From positions 1 through 64,000 of the forward strand of contig JBJMXE010000074.1 in NCBI GenBank assembly GCA_045809745.1: a stretch of DNA of 64,000 bases, in the 5' to 3' direction. The notes below the pieces were generated by a model. It saw nothing but the letters and a program-made list of their open reading frames with translations. It was not told where the DNA came from and made no database searches. A program made the position numbers and the translations under genes. Origin of the DNA: DATFCK01 sp045809745 (GTDB lineage Bacteria > Verrucomicrobiota > Verrucomicrobiia > Chthoniobacterales > UBA10450). Numbering within the stretch: the stretch's first letter is position 1; every line of letters starts with the position of its first letter. Shown here piece after piece: positions 18,104-26,680 of this stretch.

Positions 18104-18550
18104 TTAATGCGCTGTAGCGGGACGAGCGAAAATGCGGCTGATGTAGTACCGCACCGGGGTCTGCGATGCGAGGTCTTTGCGCCGCGATTTCAACTGGCCC
18201 TGAACGACACCAAGCTTGGTGAAAACGCTGTTCCACTCCGCCTCCAGACGCCGCACTTCGTCTCCGGTAAGGTCTCGAACTCCACGGATGGACGATGCGC
18301 GCTGCAAAACGTTCATCGCTTTGCCCGATAACTCGCCGACCGCGTTCAGCGAATTGAAGACATATTCAGTCTCCTGCAAAAGGTGAGAGCGGACCTCAGT
18401 AAATTGTCGCTCCTGCTCGGCCGAAATTATGGGCCGGGCCTTGTCCAGCCCGTAGGTGATGAAATCGTGCAGACGCTTCCAATTCTCCGTCTGAAGGGTC
18501 AATAACCGAAGCTTGGTTTCCAGCTGTTTGTCTCGCATAAAATTAGCCAC
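18104..18550 (-). CDS. Coiled-coil protein of unknown function, paired with a DUF4388 gene
   Basis: 148 residues; not recognised. Mostly helical and charged, no signal peptide or membrane segment: DKQLETKLRLLTLQTENWKR, then EQERQFTEVRSHLLQETEYVF, then VRRLEAEWNSVFTKLGVVQG. The N-terminus overlaps the end of the DUF4388 gene by 8 bases (start 18550; an alternative ATG is at 18538), so the two are translationally coupled and probably work together. Hairpins (about 18103-18120 and 18064-18083) and a long T run on the reading strand (18030-18038) lie downstream and may terminate transcription. Confidence 0.65.
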   Translation of the reverse strand: MANFMRDKQLETKLRLLTLQTENWKRLHDFITYGLDKARPIISAEQERQFTEVRSHLLQETEYVFNSLNAVGELSGKAMNVLQRASSIRGVRDLTGDEVRRLEAEWNSVFTKLGVVQGQLKSRRKDLASQTPVRYYISRIFARPATAH

Positions 18551-19283
18551 CGACGAGTTCCAGCGTCTCGTCCAGCTTCTGCAAATTATCGATAAGCAGG
18601 TGCGCCCACGGTCTATTCACCGTTTGCTCCTGGCTGATGATGCCTTCCTCAAAATAGAACCGGCCTTGCCGCCACCGGAAAATCTCCGCGACTGCAGATT
18701 CACCGTGCAACGTGCCGTAAACCGCGTGGCGAACCGAGCCTTGCTGCAGATAGATTTCGCTGATTCCGCGCGAAGATTTAAAAGTAAAACGACCACTGCG
18801 CTGACTCAGACAGCTCATCTGAAGTATTTCGGCAGCCGAAAACTGATTCAAATTGCCGATGAGAGAATGGCAGGGATCGATGCCCTCGCTGGGCGTGGCT
18901 GAGGCTCCGTCAAGCGATTCGACAAACGCATTCAGGCCGCGGCCTAAACTCCACGAATGGGACGCTGAAATCATCCGAATATTCTGCTCTTGTGCGGCAG
19001 CCAATGCGGCTCCCGGTCGGCGGCCCGGAACCACACATAAGATCCTGAGGGAAGGAAAATGCTGACGGATATGAACCGCCTGCTCGACGGCCCGTTCGGG
19101 CTCCGCTTCGACCACAAATGCATCGAAGTTTTCTTCCAGGAGAACCGAGATCGCCTCTGACAAATTTCTCACCACCCGCACCTCGAGTTCCGGCAAGGTG
19201 CCGAGGATCTCGAGTGTTGTATCCTGAAAAACCGGGTCGGCGTTCAGGACGAGGAGGCGCGTTTCGGCAACGGCTAAGGACAT
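18543..19283 (-). CDS. Pseudo-receiver plus DUF4388 (PATAN-type) protein
   Basis: 246 residues. The first about 120 look like a CheY-type receiver fold (TRLLVLNADPVFQDTTLEIL), but the acidic pocket is lost: there is no Asp pair, and the acceptor position reads FVVEAEPE. The C-terminal half (about 140-240) is a DUF4388 domain: SLIGNLNQFSAAEILQMSCL, SGRFTFKSSRGISEIYLQQG, HAVYGTLHGESAVAEIFRW and GRFYFEEG. DUF4388/PATAN domains occur in gliding, chemosensory-type and cyclic-nucleotide pathways, mostly as protein-interaction modules. The partner is likely the overlapping coiled-coil gene downstream. Confidence 0.8.
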   Translation of the reverse strand: MSLAVAETRLLVLNADPVFQDTTLEILGTLPELEVRVVRNLSEAISVLLEENFDAFVVEAEPERAVEQAVHIRQHFPSLRILCVVPGRRPGAALAAAQEQNIRMISASHSWSLGRGLNAFVESLDGASATPSEGIDPCHSLIGNLNQFSAAEILQMSCLSQRSGRFTFKSSRGISEIYLQQGSVRHAVYGTLHGESAVAEIFRWRQGRFYFEEGIISQEQTVNRPWAHLLIDNLQKLDETLELVGG

Positions 19284-19346
19284 TCCGAGGACCGATTAGA
19301 GCAGGAATCTTGCCCTAAAAAGGCGTCGGACCGGCTCCTCTCCCAG

Positions 19347-20297
19347 CTATTTCTTGCGCCAGACAACCCGCGGAGGAGGGGCTGGAAATTCTTCCGGTGC
19401 AACTTCGTGCGCTGTTCTGAAGTGCACCTTCGCAACCTCCCGCAGCACACCAGCGCCATGCGTCTCAGCCAGTTTCCTGGCGGTGTCCTTCACCGCTGGG
19501 GAAACGCCGCGATCCAGCCGCACACCGAACGTCTTGCTCCGGGCGTCGAGCCAATCGATAAACGCCTCCCGGGCCAGAATGGACGCCGCGGCCACTGCGA
19601 TATCGGACTCCGCTTTGGTGCGCTGGTCGAGCCGGATCTTCTGCCCGTGCGCTAACAGTGCCTTCTCGATGACTCGGGAATCCGCGAACTGATCGGACAG
19701 GGCTCTCGCGCAATCCGGCTTCTTCTGCAGCATATTTTCGATCACCCGGGCGTGGCCCCAACCCAGCAGGCTGTTTAGATTACCGAAGCTCTGATACAGC
19801 TCATTATACTTTGCCGGACCGATCGACACCTTGTCGGTTAGGCCGATTGTCGTCTTCCTGATAACATCAGCCAAAGTCCGGATCTTGGCGTCCGACCCAA
19901 TCCGCTTGCTGTCCTGAACCCCGGCATCCATTAATTGGCGGGCAATCTTCCGGTCTACATAAACACCGGCGATCACCAGCGGCCCGAAGAAATCTCCTTT
20001 ACCGCTCTCATCGATACCAAAGTGCGGCTCGAACATTTCCGGCGAATGAACTTCCTCGTAGCCCAGTTTCGCCTCCCCGAGAATCTTCGGCTCTAGCTCG
20101 AACTGTACGAACTCTTCGACGCCCTTGCCTTGGATGAGGACTTTTGGGCCTTTTTCGTATACGGCAACTGCCAGTTTGTTCTTCTGGCCAAAGAAGAGGG
20201 TGTAAGGCCTGGGGGAAAATTCGTATCCCAGCTCCTGCAGGAGCGTTCGAAGCGAAGCTGCCTGTTCGCTCGTTAGGGCATGAGTGTAGGAATTCAT
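19347..20297 (-). CDS. rnhC: Ribonuclease HIII
   Basis: Removes RNA from RNA-DNA hybrids. 316 residues. N-terminal TBP-like DUF3378 domain (about 1-80: LRTLLQELGYEFSPRPYTLFF, QGKGVEEFVQFELEP) and a type 2 RNase H domain from about 85. The HIII-specific signature GIDESGKGDFFGPLVIAGVY holds the first acidic pair; Asp in VQDSKRIG and TKAESDIAVAAASI supply further acidic residues. The ATG at 20297 is chosen because the TBP-like domain starts there and upstream codons run into the heptad repeat. RNase HIII rather than HII is frequent in Firmicutes and PVC bacteria. Divergent from mutY. Confidence 0.93.
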   Translation of the reverse strand: MNSYTHALTSEQAASLRTLLQELGYEFSPRPYTLFFGQKNKLAVAVYEKGPKVLIQGKGVEEFVQFELEPKILGEAKLGYEEVHSPEMFEPHFGIDESGKGDFFGPLVIAGVYVDRKIARQLMDAGVQDSKRIGSDAKIRTLADVIRKTTIGLTDKVSIGPAKYNELYQSFGNLNSLLGWGHARVIENMLQKKPDCARALSDQFADSRVIEKALLAHGQKIRLDQRTKAESDIAVAAASILAREAFIDWLDARSKTFGVRLDRGVSPAVKDTARKLAETHGAGVLREVAKVHFRTAHEVAPEEFPAPPPRVVWRKK

Positions 20298-20320
20298 CTC
20301 TGGCAAGAAAATCAGGAGCA

Positions 20321-20449
20321 AACGTCCAACGCTCAACGCTCAACGGTCAACATTCAATGCAGAAGCCGCTGCGGATTCACAGGCCGGCTTCGTTCCGCTC
20401 TGCTGTTTATTGAGCGTTGGACGCTGAGCGTTGGACGTTGGACGTTGAT
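20321..20449. repeat. Inverted arrays of a 7-bp repeat between rnhC and mutY
   Basis: Plus-strand units at 20410-20444 are TTGAGCG TTGGACG CTGAGCG TTGGACG TTGGACG. At 20321-20357 the minus strand reads TTGAATG TTGACCG TTGAGCG TTGAGCG TTGGACG. The two arrays face each other across about 50 unique bases and could form a long stem-loop between the two divergent start codons. The consensus unit is TTGRNCG. The array reaches to within 7 bases of the mutY ATG, so it occupies the mutY leader. Confidence 0.85.
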
Positions 20450-20455
20450 TTCCGA

Positions 20456-21430
20456 ATGCGAAGCGCCGATTTTCGCCGCCGGCTTTTAAGATGGTATCGG
20501 ACCAATGGCCGCGATCTTCCGTGGCGCCATACCACCGATCCATACGCCATCCTGGTTTCCGAAGTGATGCTGCAACAGACGCAGGTCGCAACCGTCATCC
20601 CCTATTACGAGCGCTGGCTGAACCGCTTTCGAACCTTCAAATGCCTGGCCGCCGCACCCGAAGATGAGGTGCTGCATGCCTGGCAGGGGCTTGGCTATTA
20701 CAGTCGAGCACGCAATCTCCATTCTGCGGCCAAAATTGTCGTTAGCCAGTATGACGGCATCTTGCCTGCGAATCCGGAAAAAATCCGTGAACTGCCTGCG
20801 ATGGGACGATACTCGTCGAATGCCGTCGCCACATTCGCATTCGATCGCTCAGTTCCGATCGTTGAAGCGAACATCACACGTCTGCTGGCGAGGCTGTTCG
20901 ATATGGATGTGCCGGTCGATACAACTGCCGGCCGCGACCGGTTGTGGGCGGCCGCCGAAATGCTCGTCCCACAAAAGAACGCCGGGCGATTTAACTCCGC
21001 TCTGATGGATCTCGGCGCAACCGTGTGCGTCAGCGGCACACCAAAGTGCCAGCGCTGTCCCGTTCACAACTTGTGCAAAGCGCCCCGTCCCGAGTTGCTC
21101 CCGATCAAGAAACCGCGACCGAAGACAATCGAATTGCGTGAATGCCACCTGTTCGTTAGGCAAAAGAACCAGATACTCCTGGAAAAGTGTTCCACTCGGT
21201 GGCGCGGAATGTGGATGCTGCCGGTGGTGAGGGACGGGCAGAAAACCGACTCCAGGATGATTCATTCCTTGGTTTTCCCGTTCACCAATCATCGAATCAA
21301 CCTTCGAGTTTTTCGAGGCACAAAGGCGAACCAGTCGGGGCCGCGAACCACGTGGATAGGCCTGCCGCAGTTGGACACGGTTCCAATACCATCACCGCAT
21401 CGTCGCGCGATCGCTGCATTGCTGGATTGA
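20456..21430 (+). CDS. mutY: A/G-specific adenine glycosylase
   Basis: Removes adenine mispaired with 8-oxoguanine. 324 residues from the ATG at 20456; the frame stays open through the heptad repeat to TTG 20417, but that extension is repeat-encoded. HhH-GPD fold with WRHTTDPYAILVSEVMLQQT (catalytic Glu), GLGYYSRARNL, and the 4Fe-4S loop C-x6-C-x2-C-x5-C (CVSGTPKCQRCPVHNLC). The C-terminal MutT-like part is short (about 230-324). Odd: the catalytic Asp position of the VPI-D-GN motif reads VPIVEANITRL, Asp to Glu. The stop codon lies inside the next heptad array. Confidence 0.88.
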   Translation: MRSADFRRRLLRWYRTNGRDLPWRHTTDPYAILVSEVMLQQTQVATVIPYYERWLNRFRTFKCLAAAPEDEVLHAWQGLGYYSRARNLHSAAKIVVSQYDGILPANPEKIRELPAMGRYSSNAVATFAFDRSVPIVEANITRLLARLFDMDVPVDTTAGRDRLWAAAEMLVPQKNAGRFNSALMDLGATVCVSGTPKCQRCPVHNLCKAPRPELLPIKKPRPKTIELRECHLFVRQKNQILLEKCSTRWRGMWMLPVVRDGQKTDSRMIHSLVFPFTNHRINLRVFRGTKANQSGPRTTWIGLPQLDTVPIPSPHRRAIAALLD

Positions 21431-21463
21431 GCGTTGGACGTCGGCGGTTGAACGTTGGACGTT
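21427..21463. repeat. Heptad repeat between mutY and trpB
   Basis: Five consecutive 7-base units: TTGAGCG TTGGACG TCGGCGG TTGAACG TTGGACG, then TT. The first unit contains the mutY stop codon (TGA 21428-21430). It ends 18 bases before the trpB ATG. Same family and orientation as the array at 20410-20444. Confidence 0.85.
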
Positions 21464-21481
21464 TGCCCCTCCAGCTTCGCC

Positions 21482-22675
21482 ATGACTGCGCCGTCCGCAC
21501 TTCCTGATCTCCGCGGCCACTTTGGACCGTACGGCGGGATGTTTGTGCCGGAGACACTCGTCGCCGCGCTGAACGACTTGGTCCGGGAATACGAAAATGC
21601 CAGGAAAGATCCGGCATTCCAACTGGAGCTCGCCTCTCTGCTCCGCGATTTCGCAGGCCGACCCACGCCGCTGTATTTCGCTGAGCGGCTGACGAGAGCT
21701 CTCGGCGGTGCGCGCATCTACCTGAAGCGCGAGGACCTGCTGCATACCGGTGCTCACAAAATCAACAACGCCCTGGGCCAGATTCTCCTGGCGCGGCGGA
21801 TGGGCAAATCCCGGATCATCGCCGAGACAGGCGCGGGTCAGCATGGAGTGGCCACGGCGACGGTTTCCGCCCGCTTCGGGTGCGAGTGCGTCATTTACAT
21901 GGGGGCAACGGACATGGAGCGGCAGGCCCTCAACGTTACCCGGATGAAGCTGCTGGGAGCAACCGTGGTTCCGGTCACCGCCGGGCAGGCTACGCTGAAG
22001 GAAGCCATCAACGAAGCGATGCGCGATTGGGTGACCAACGTTCGGACTACTCATTATATATTAGGATCCGCTTTGGGATCGCACCCCTACCCGATGATAG
22101 TTCGGGACTTTCAGAGGGTGATTGGGGATGAGGCTCGGCGGCAAATCCTTGAACGGGAGGGGGCTTTGCCCGATCTGCTCGTCGCCTGCGTCGGCGGCGG
22201 GAGTAACTCCATCGGACTGTTCTACCCGTTTTTAGAAGATGCGAAGGTCAAGATGGTGGGGGTAGAAGCGGGCGGCGAAGGGATCGGCTCCGGCCGACAC
22301 GCGGCCCGGTTTCAGGGTGGCCGCCTCGGTGTGCTCCAGGGCACCCGAACTTTCGTGCTGGCCAACGAAGATGGGCAGATCGAGCTCACCCACTCGGTAT
22401 CGGCCGGACTCGATTATGCGGCGGTTGGTCCGGAGCACAGCTACCTGCGCGATGCCGGCCGAATCGAGTACACCTATGCGACGGACGAGGAAGCGCTGAG
22501 CGCTTTCCGAACGGTCTCCGAAACAGAGGGGATCATTCCTGCGCTGGAGACTGCGCATGCCATGGCCGAAGTCATCAAACGTGCACCAGGGATGCCGGCA
22601 GATTCAAACATCGTGGTCAGCTTTTCCGGTCGCGGCGACAAAGATGTAGAACAGGCGGCGAAGCGTTTATTGTGA
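21482..22675 (+). CDS. trpB: Tryptophan synthase, beta chain
   Basis: Condenses indole with serine to tryptophan using PLP. 397 residues, standard TrpB1 length. Seen: LRGHFGPYGGMFVPETLV at the N-terminus; the PLP Lys in EDLLHTGAHKINNALGQ; the phosphate-binding loop CVGGGSNSIGLF; GVEAGGEG; and a C-terminal SFSGRGDKDVEQ. The ATG at 21482 is chosen (SD-like CTCCAGC is weak; the longer frame would run through the repeat). No trpA follows: the next gene is on the opposite strand and overlaps the trpB end by 9 bases. Confidence 0.96.
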   Translation: MTAPSALPDLRGHFGPYGGMFVPETLVAALNDLVREYENARKDPAFQLELASLLRDFAGRPTPLYFAERLTRALGGARIYLKREDLLHTGAHKINNALGQILLARRMGKSRIIAETGAGQHGVATATVSARFGCECVIYMGATDMERQALNVTRMKLLGATVVPVTAGQATLKEAINEAMRDWVTNVRTTHYILGSALGSHPYPMIVRDFQRVIGDEARRQILEREGALPDLLVACVGGGSNSIGLFYPFLEDAKVKMVGVEAGGEGIGSGRHAARFQGGRLGVLQGTRTFVLANEDGQIELTHSVSAGLDYAAVGPEHSYLRDAGRIEYTYATDEEALSAFRTVSETEGIIPALETAHAMAEVIKRAPGMPADSNIVVSFSGRGDKDVEQAAKRLL

Positions 22676-24496
22676 GCGGTCGCGGTTTTCCCGCTCGAGC
22701 AACTCGAGAACCTCTCGCGCGTTCGGCTCGTTAGGCACGATCTCGAGTGCGGCACGAAGATGCTGAATGGCCTCTGACTTTCGGCCAAGCCTGGCCAGCA
22801 GGATCCCGAGATTGCGATGAATCGCCGGCTGGCGTGGCTGCAACTTAAGCGCTTCCTGGTATTGGCGGACCGCTTCCGCATAGCGCCCCACCACTTCGTC
22901 GCGATTTGCAGCTTCGCCGCTGCTCATGTTGTTTGCGGTGATGGTTAGCGCGTTGGCCAGATTAGTCCGCATCGTCGCCATGCGAGATGTCTGAGCTGTC
23001 GCCCTCTGCTCTTCGGTTAGCCGAATTCCCTGACGATATTCCGCGATTGCTTCTTCGAAACGACCCAGCCGGGCGTAAACGAGGCCCAGCTGATTGTGAT
23101 TATCACCCAGCTCCGGCTTTAGCGCTGCTGCCCGTGCGAAATGCGGTGCAGCCTGAATGAATTCACCGCGATCAAAATAAATCTGACCGAGTCGGTTATG
23201 CGCCTGCCATGCATTCGGGTTCTTCGCGAGGTTGTCCTGCCACAACGTCTCCTCGTCGCGGTATACCGCTGAGCGAGTGGCAGAGTATAAGGCCATAGAC
23301 CCAACAACCGTTGCAGCAATGGCACCGACAAACACTTTGCTGGTCGATACGCACCGTTGCCACACCGATGCTATGGCCGCGCCGGCGAGCGCAATCAGGA
23401 AAACATCTGCGAAATATTGGTAATGGTCTGCCACCAAAGTGCCGCTGCGGACATACGACATTTGGACGAAGCCAATGATCGGCGCCAATGAGATGAGGAA
23501 CCCAATACCCGCGACAAGCGCGCCGAATGTGCCGCGGCGGCGCCACCTCCAAAGAACGGGAAATACGGCGATCAGTGCAATCACCGGAATCCATTCGGTT
23601 AGGCGCGGTGAATCGAACCGCCATGCGGGATAAATCGGCATCAGCCGAATCGGCGCGATTAGCTTTCCGGCATACCACCACACCGCCGTCGCGGCGTTCA
23701 CAATTCGACGCAAGGGTCCGCCGAGGATCACCTCTTCTTCACCGAGGCCCCGATTTTGGAAGGCCACCGTGACCAAGCCGAGAATCAGAGCGCTCAAAAA
23801 AAATGGCCAGATGGCAATCACGGCAGCCCGGCTCTCAATATTATTCCGGCGCTGCCCACGATGAGCTCGCCACCAGATGCAGAGCAACAACGCCGCCGGC
23901 AGGAACACCACCTGTGTTTTCGCCAGCAACGCCAGGACGAACGCGGTCAGTGAGCCGAAGTAACTCAGCGATTTCCAACCGGCCCGGCGGTCGACAAACC
24001 TCAGGAACAGCAAAACCGAAACGAGTGCCCAGAACATGGAGAGCACGTTTTTCAGCTCCGAAATCCAGGCGACCGATTCGACGTGGACCGGATGAACTGC
24101 AAAAATCAGAGCTGCCAACCACGCTGCAGGAATGTCCAGCCACAACAATACGCGCCAGAGAAGAAACGCGTTGGCCATGTGCAAAAACAGATTCACCAGA
24201 TGATAACCCGCCGGTGACTGCCCGAATACGTGCCATTCGATCCAGAAAACGGTGTTCGTTAGGGGAAAATAATCGGCCGTTCGTCCAAACAACCAGATCT
24301 CCCCCAGCCCGCTGAAGTTTCCGAGCAACGGATTCCTGGTGACGAGAAGTTGGTCATCCCACACAAATCCTCCGCTCAGCGCCGGCAGGTAGATGACGAT
24401 GGTGACGACTGAAAGAACCGCCGCCTGGACATAAATCCGCCGGTTACCTGTCCCGGCTGGGGTCGGCGGCAGCGGAGTTTTCGGACGCGACTTCAT
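22667..24496 (-). CDS. Multi-pass membrane protein with C-terminal TPRs (TMTC / PMT-like)
   Basis: 609 residues. About ten membrane helices in the first 400 residues, then tetratricopeptide repeats (about 425-600: AHNRLGQIYFDRGEFIQAAP, DNHNQLGLVYARLGRFEEAI, AIHRNLGILLARLGRKSEAI). The first extracytoplasmic loop holds LSGGFVWDDQLLVTRN with the Asp pair, and a later loop has AVHPVHVESVAW, both typical of TMTC/PMT-type GT-C glycosyltransferases that move sugars from polyprenol carriers to proteins. Function here is inferred only. Convergent with trpB, overlapping its 3' end. Confidence 0.82.
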   Translation of the reverse strand: MKSRPKTPLPPTPAGTGNRRIYVQAAVLSVVTIVIYLPALSGGFVWDDQLLVTRNPLLGNFSGLGEIWLFGRTADYFPLTNTVFWIEWHVFGQSPAGYHLVNLFLHMANAFLLWRVLLWLDIPAAWLAALIFAVHPVHVESVAWISELKNVLSMFWALVSVLLFLRFVDRRAGWKSLSYFGSLTAFVLALLAKTQVVFLPAALLLCIWWRAHRGQRRNNIESRAAVIAIWPFFLSALILGLVTVAFQNRGLGEEEVILGGPLRRIVNAATAVWWYAGKLIAPIRLMPIYPAWRFDSPRLTEWIPVIALIAVFPVLWRWRRRGTFGALVAGIGFLISLAPIIGFVQMSYVRSGTLVADHYQYFADVFLIALAGAAIASVWQRCVSTSKVFVGAIAATVVGSMALYSATRSAVYRDEETLWQDNLAKNPNAWQAHNRLGQIYFDRGEFIQAAPHFARAAALKPELGDNHNQLGLVYARLGRFEEAIAEYRQGIRLTEEQRATAQTSRMATMRTNLANALTITANNMSSGEAANRDEVVGRYAEAVRQYQEALKLQPRQPAIHRNLGILLARLGRKSEAIQHLRAALEIVPNEPNAREVLELLERENRDRSQ

Positions 24497-24572
24497 TCGA
24501 CGCGCTGATATTAGAATTTTCGACGGCTCTTTCTATTTGTATTTGGTCGCCCTTTTGTGAAGCTCAATTCCT

Positions 24573-25448
24573 GTGAGAAGCATGACCGGATATGGCCGCG
24601 CAGAAGCGGATTGCGACGGCACCAGGTTGAGCGTGGAAGTGAATTCGGTGAATCGCAAACAGAGCGACATCGTGATCAACCTTCCTCGCGACCTGAATGA
24701 ACTGGAGCCGCGCGTCCGCCAGGCGATCAATGAAAGTATCTCACGCGGCCGCACCAGCGTGACCGTTGGCTTGCACAGTGGCTCAAACGGGTCAGGAAAG
24801 CTGGCACTCGATACCGAACTGGCGCGCTCCTATCACGACGCGATGAGAGCGTTGCAAAAGGAGCTTAGCGTGACCGGCGAAATCACGATTGGCACGATTC
24901 TCCAAGCCCCCGGCGTAATGCGACTGCCTGAGGAGACGGTCGCGGCAGAAGAAGTTTGGCCATCGCTCGATCGCGCTTTGAAGCTCGCCCTCACCGACTT
25001 GATCAAAATGCGCGAGCGCGAGGGAAAGCACCTGGCCAAGGATCTGATTCATCGATTGAAGAATCTCCGCAAGAACCTGAAGGAGATTCGCGGAATCCAT
25101 CCTGAGGTAGTTAAACGTTACCGGGCCGCGCTGCTGGATCGCATCGAAAAAGCAGGCGTGCCCGTTACCCACGACGACGATCGGTTGCTCAAGGAGATTT
25201 CGATTTTTGCCGATCGGGCAGACATTTCTGAAGAGCTCACCCGGTTGGAAAGCCATCTCGCACAATTCGCCCATCATCTGCGCAAGAACGAACCGGTGGG
25301 ACGAACATTGGAGTTCATCACCCAGGAAATTTTTCGCGAACTAAATACCCTGGGCGCAAAAGCCAACGACGCTTCCATCTCGCAACGGGTCGTCGCCTGC
25401 AAAGCGGAGCTAGAGAAGATTCGCGAACAGATCCAAAATCTTGAGTAA
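24573..25448 (+). CDS. yicC: YicC-family endoribonuclease
   Basis: 291 residues, normal YicC/YloC length. Begins (V)RSMTGYGRAEAD, the family hallmark, and ends with the C-terminal DUF1732 block VGRTLEFITQEIFRELNTLGAKANDASIS. Members have been described as endoribonucleases acting on structured or small RNAs. Start: GTG 24573 matches the conserved RSMTGYGR; ATG 24582 would drop three residues. It overlaps gmk by 8 bases, the usual yicC-gmk pairing. Confidence 0.93.
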   Translation: MRSMTGYGRAEADCDGTRLSVEVNSVNRKQSDIVINLPRDLNELEPRVRQAINESISRGRTSVTVGLHSGSNGSGKLALDTELARSYHDAMRALQKELSVTGEITIGTILQAPGVMRLPEETVAAEEVWPSLDRALKLALTDLIKMREREGKHLAKDLIHRLKNLRKNLKEIRGIHPEVVKRYRAALLDRIEKAGVPVTHDDDRLLKEISIFADRADISEELTRLESHLAQFAHHLRKNEPVGRTLEFITQEIFRELNTLGAKANDASISQRVVACKAELEKIREQIQNLE

Positions 25449-26052
25449 CCAGTTCAGCAGATACGGAATTCTGTTTGTCATCTCAGCTCCTTCCGGAGCT
25501 GGGAAATCCACCTTATGCGCTGCGCTCCGTCAGACGCCGGATTTTGTTTATTCCGTGTCATGCACCACGCGTCCGGCACGCGCCGGAGAGATTGATGGCG
25601 AGGATTACGTATTCGTTACTGAAGCAGAGTTCCTCGCTCGAGTGAAGGCCGGGGAATTTCTCGAGCACGCCCGGGTGCATGAGCACTACTACGGCACGTT
25701 GCGAAAACCGTTACTCCACAACCTTCAGAGCGGAGTCGATGTCCTCATTGATGTGGACACACAAGGGGCCGAAGCGATTCGCAATTGCGATGACAAGTTC
25801 ATCCGGGGCGCGCTCGCTGACGTATTCATCATGCCGCCGAACCTGGATGAACTCCGGCGGCGCCTGATCAAACGGGGAACCGAAACCTTGCAGCAAATCG
25901 AACTGCGGCTGAATAACGCGGCCCGAGAGATGGAACTTTGGCGCGAGTACCGCTACACCATTATCAGCCAATCCGTGGAAGAAGATCTTCAGAAGTTCCG
26001 ACACATCACCCGGGCGGAGCGATATCTCAGCCGACGGTTGATTCAGTCCTGA
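25441..26052 (+). CDS. gmk: Guanylate kinase
   Basis: Phosphorylates GMP to GDP. 203 residues with the P-loop ISAPSGAGKSTL, the GMP-binding VSCTTRPARAGEIDGEDYVF and IDVDTQGAEAIR. The start appears to be a TTG at 25441 inside the end of yicC (no ATG precedes the P-loop), implying coupling. rpoZ, often next to gmk, is absent; coaC follows after 7 bases. Confidence 0.95.
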   Translation: MSNQFSRYGILFVISAPSGAGKSTLCAALRQTPDFVYSVSCTTRPARAGEIDGEDYVFVTEAEFLARVKAGEFLEHARVHEHYYGTLRKPLLHNLQSGVDVLIDVDTQGAEAIRNCDDKFIRGALADVFIMPPNLDELRRRLIKRGTETLQQIELRLNNAAREMELWREYRYTIISQSVEEDLQKFRHITRAERYLSRRLIQS

Positions 26053-26059
26053 TATCGTT

Positions 26060-26680
26060 ATGCGAAACTCAAAACGTAATCGCGAAAACTCGGATGGACG
26101 AAAGGTGCTGCCGCTGAAGACGAACGGAAGATGTATCGTGCTTGGGGTCTCCGGATCCATCGCGGCTTATAAATCAGCTGAGTTGGCCAGCCTCCTGGTG
26201 AAGCAGGGACACCAGGTATTCGTCGTGATGACGCACGATGCCACTGAGTTCATCACGCCGCTCACTCTTCAGACACTTTCCAAACATCCGGTAACGACCA
26301 GCTTCTATGATGAAAAGGAGAACTGGCGTCCGGGGCACATTGCCTTGGCCGATCAGGCGAACCTGCTCCTGATTGCTCCAGCGACGGCGAATGTGATCGC
26401 AGAACTGGCGCACGGGCTCGCCGCCCATCCGCTGGCGGCGATCGCGCTTGCCACCCGCGCACCGATTCTGATCGCGCCGGCCATGAACGGCAAGATGTGG
26501 GAACATCCGGCCACGCAACAGAACGTGGCTACGCTGAAATCGCGAGCCGTCGAGTTTATCGGCCCTGAAGAAGGAATGCTGGCCTGCGGTTACGAAGGTC
26601 TGGGCCGACTGTGGAAGGTTGATGATATCGCTTTCCGCGCGGAGTTCCTGCTGGCCCGGCAGGAAAATCTTATTGCGTGA
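26060..26680 (+). CDS. coaC: Phosphopantothenoylcysteine decarboxylase (CoaC, separate gene)
   Basis: FMN enzyme of coenzyme A synthesis. 206 residues. A basic, likely disordered N-terminus (about 1-22) precedes the flavodoxin-like fold: CIVLGVSGSIAAYKSAEL, the catalytic His in GHIALADQ, APATANVIAELAHGL, the PAMN clamp IAPAMNGKMWEHP, and the active-site Cys in GMLACGYEGLGRL. In most bacteria CoaC and CoaB are one protein (Dfp); here the frame ends and CoaB starts in another frame with a 4-base GTGA overlap. Confidence 0.93.
   Translation: MRNSKRNRENSDGRKVLPLKTNGRCIVLGVSGSIAAYKSAELASLLVKQGHQVFVVMTHDATEFITPLTLQTLSKHPVTTSFYDEKENWRPGHIALADQANLLLIAPATANVIAELAHGLAAHPLAAIALATRAPILIAPAMNGKMWEHPATQQNVATLKSRAVEFIGPEEGMLACGYEGLGRLWKVDDIAFRAEFLLARQENLIA

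Noticed and set aside
20321..21463. CRISPR array
   Set aside because: Units are 7 bases with no spacers and no cas genes.
26053..26130. rpoZ (omega subunit) between gmk and coaC
   Set aside because: The short basic N-terminus of coaC does not resemble omega, and there is no separate ORF.
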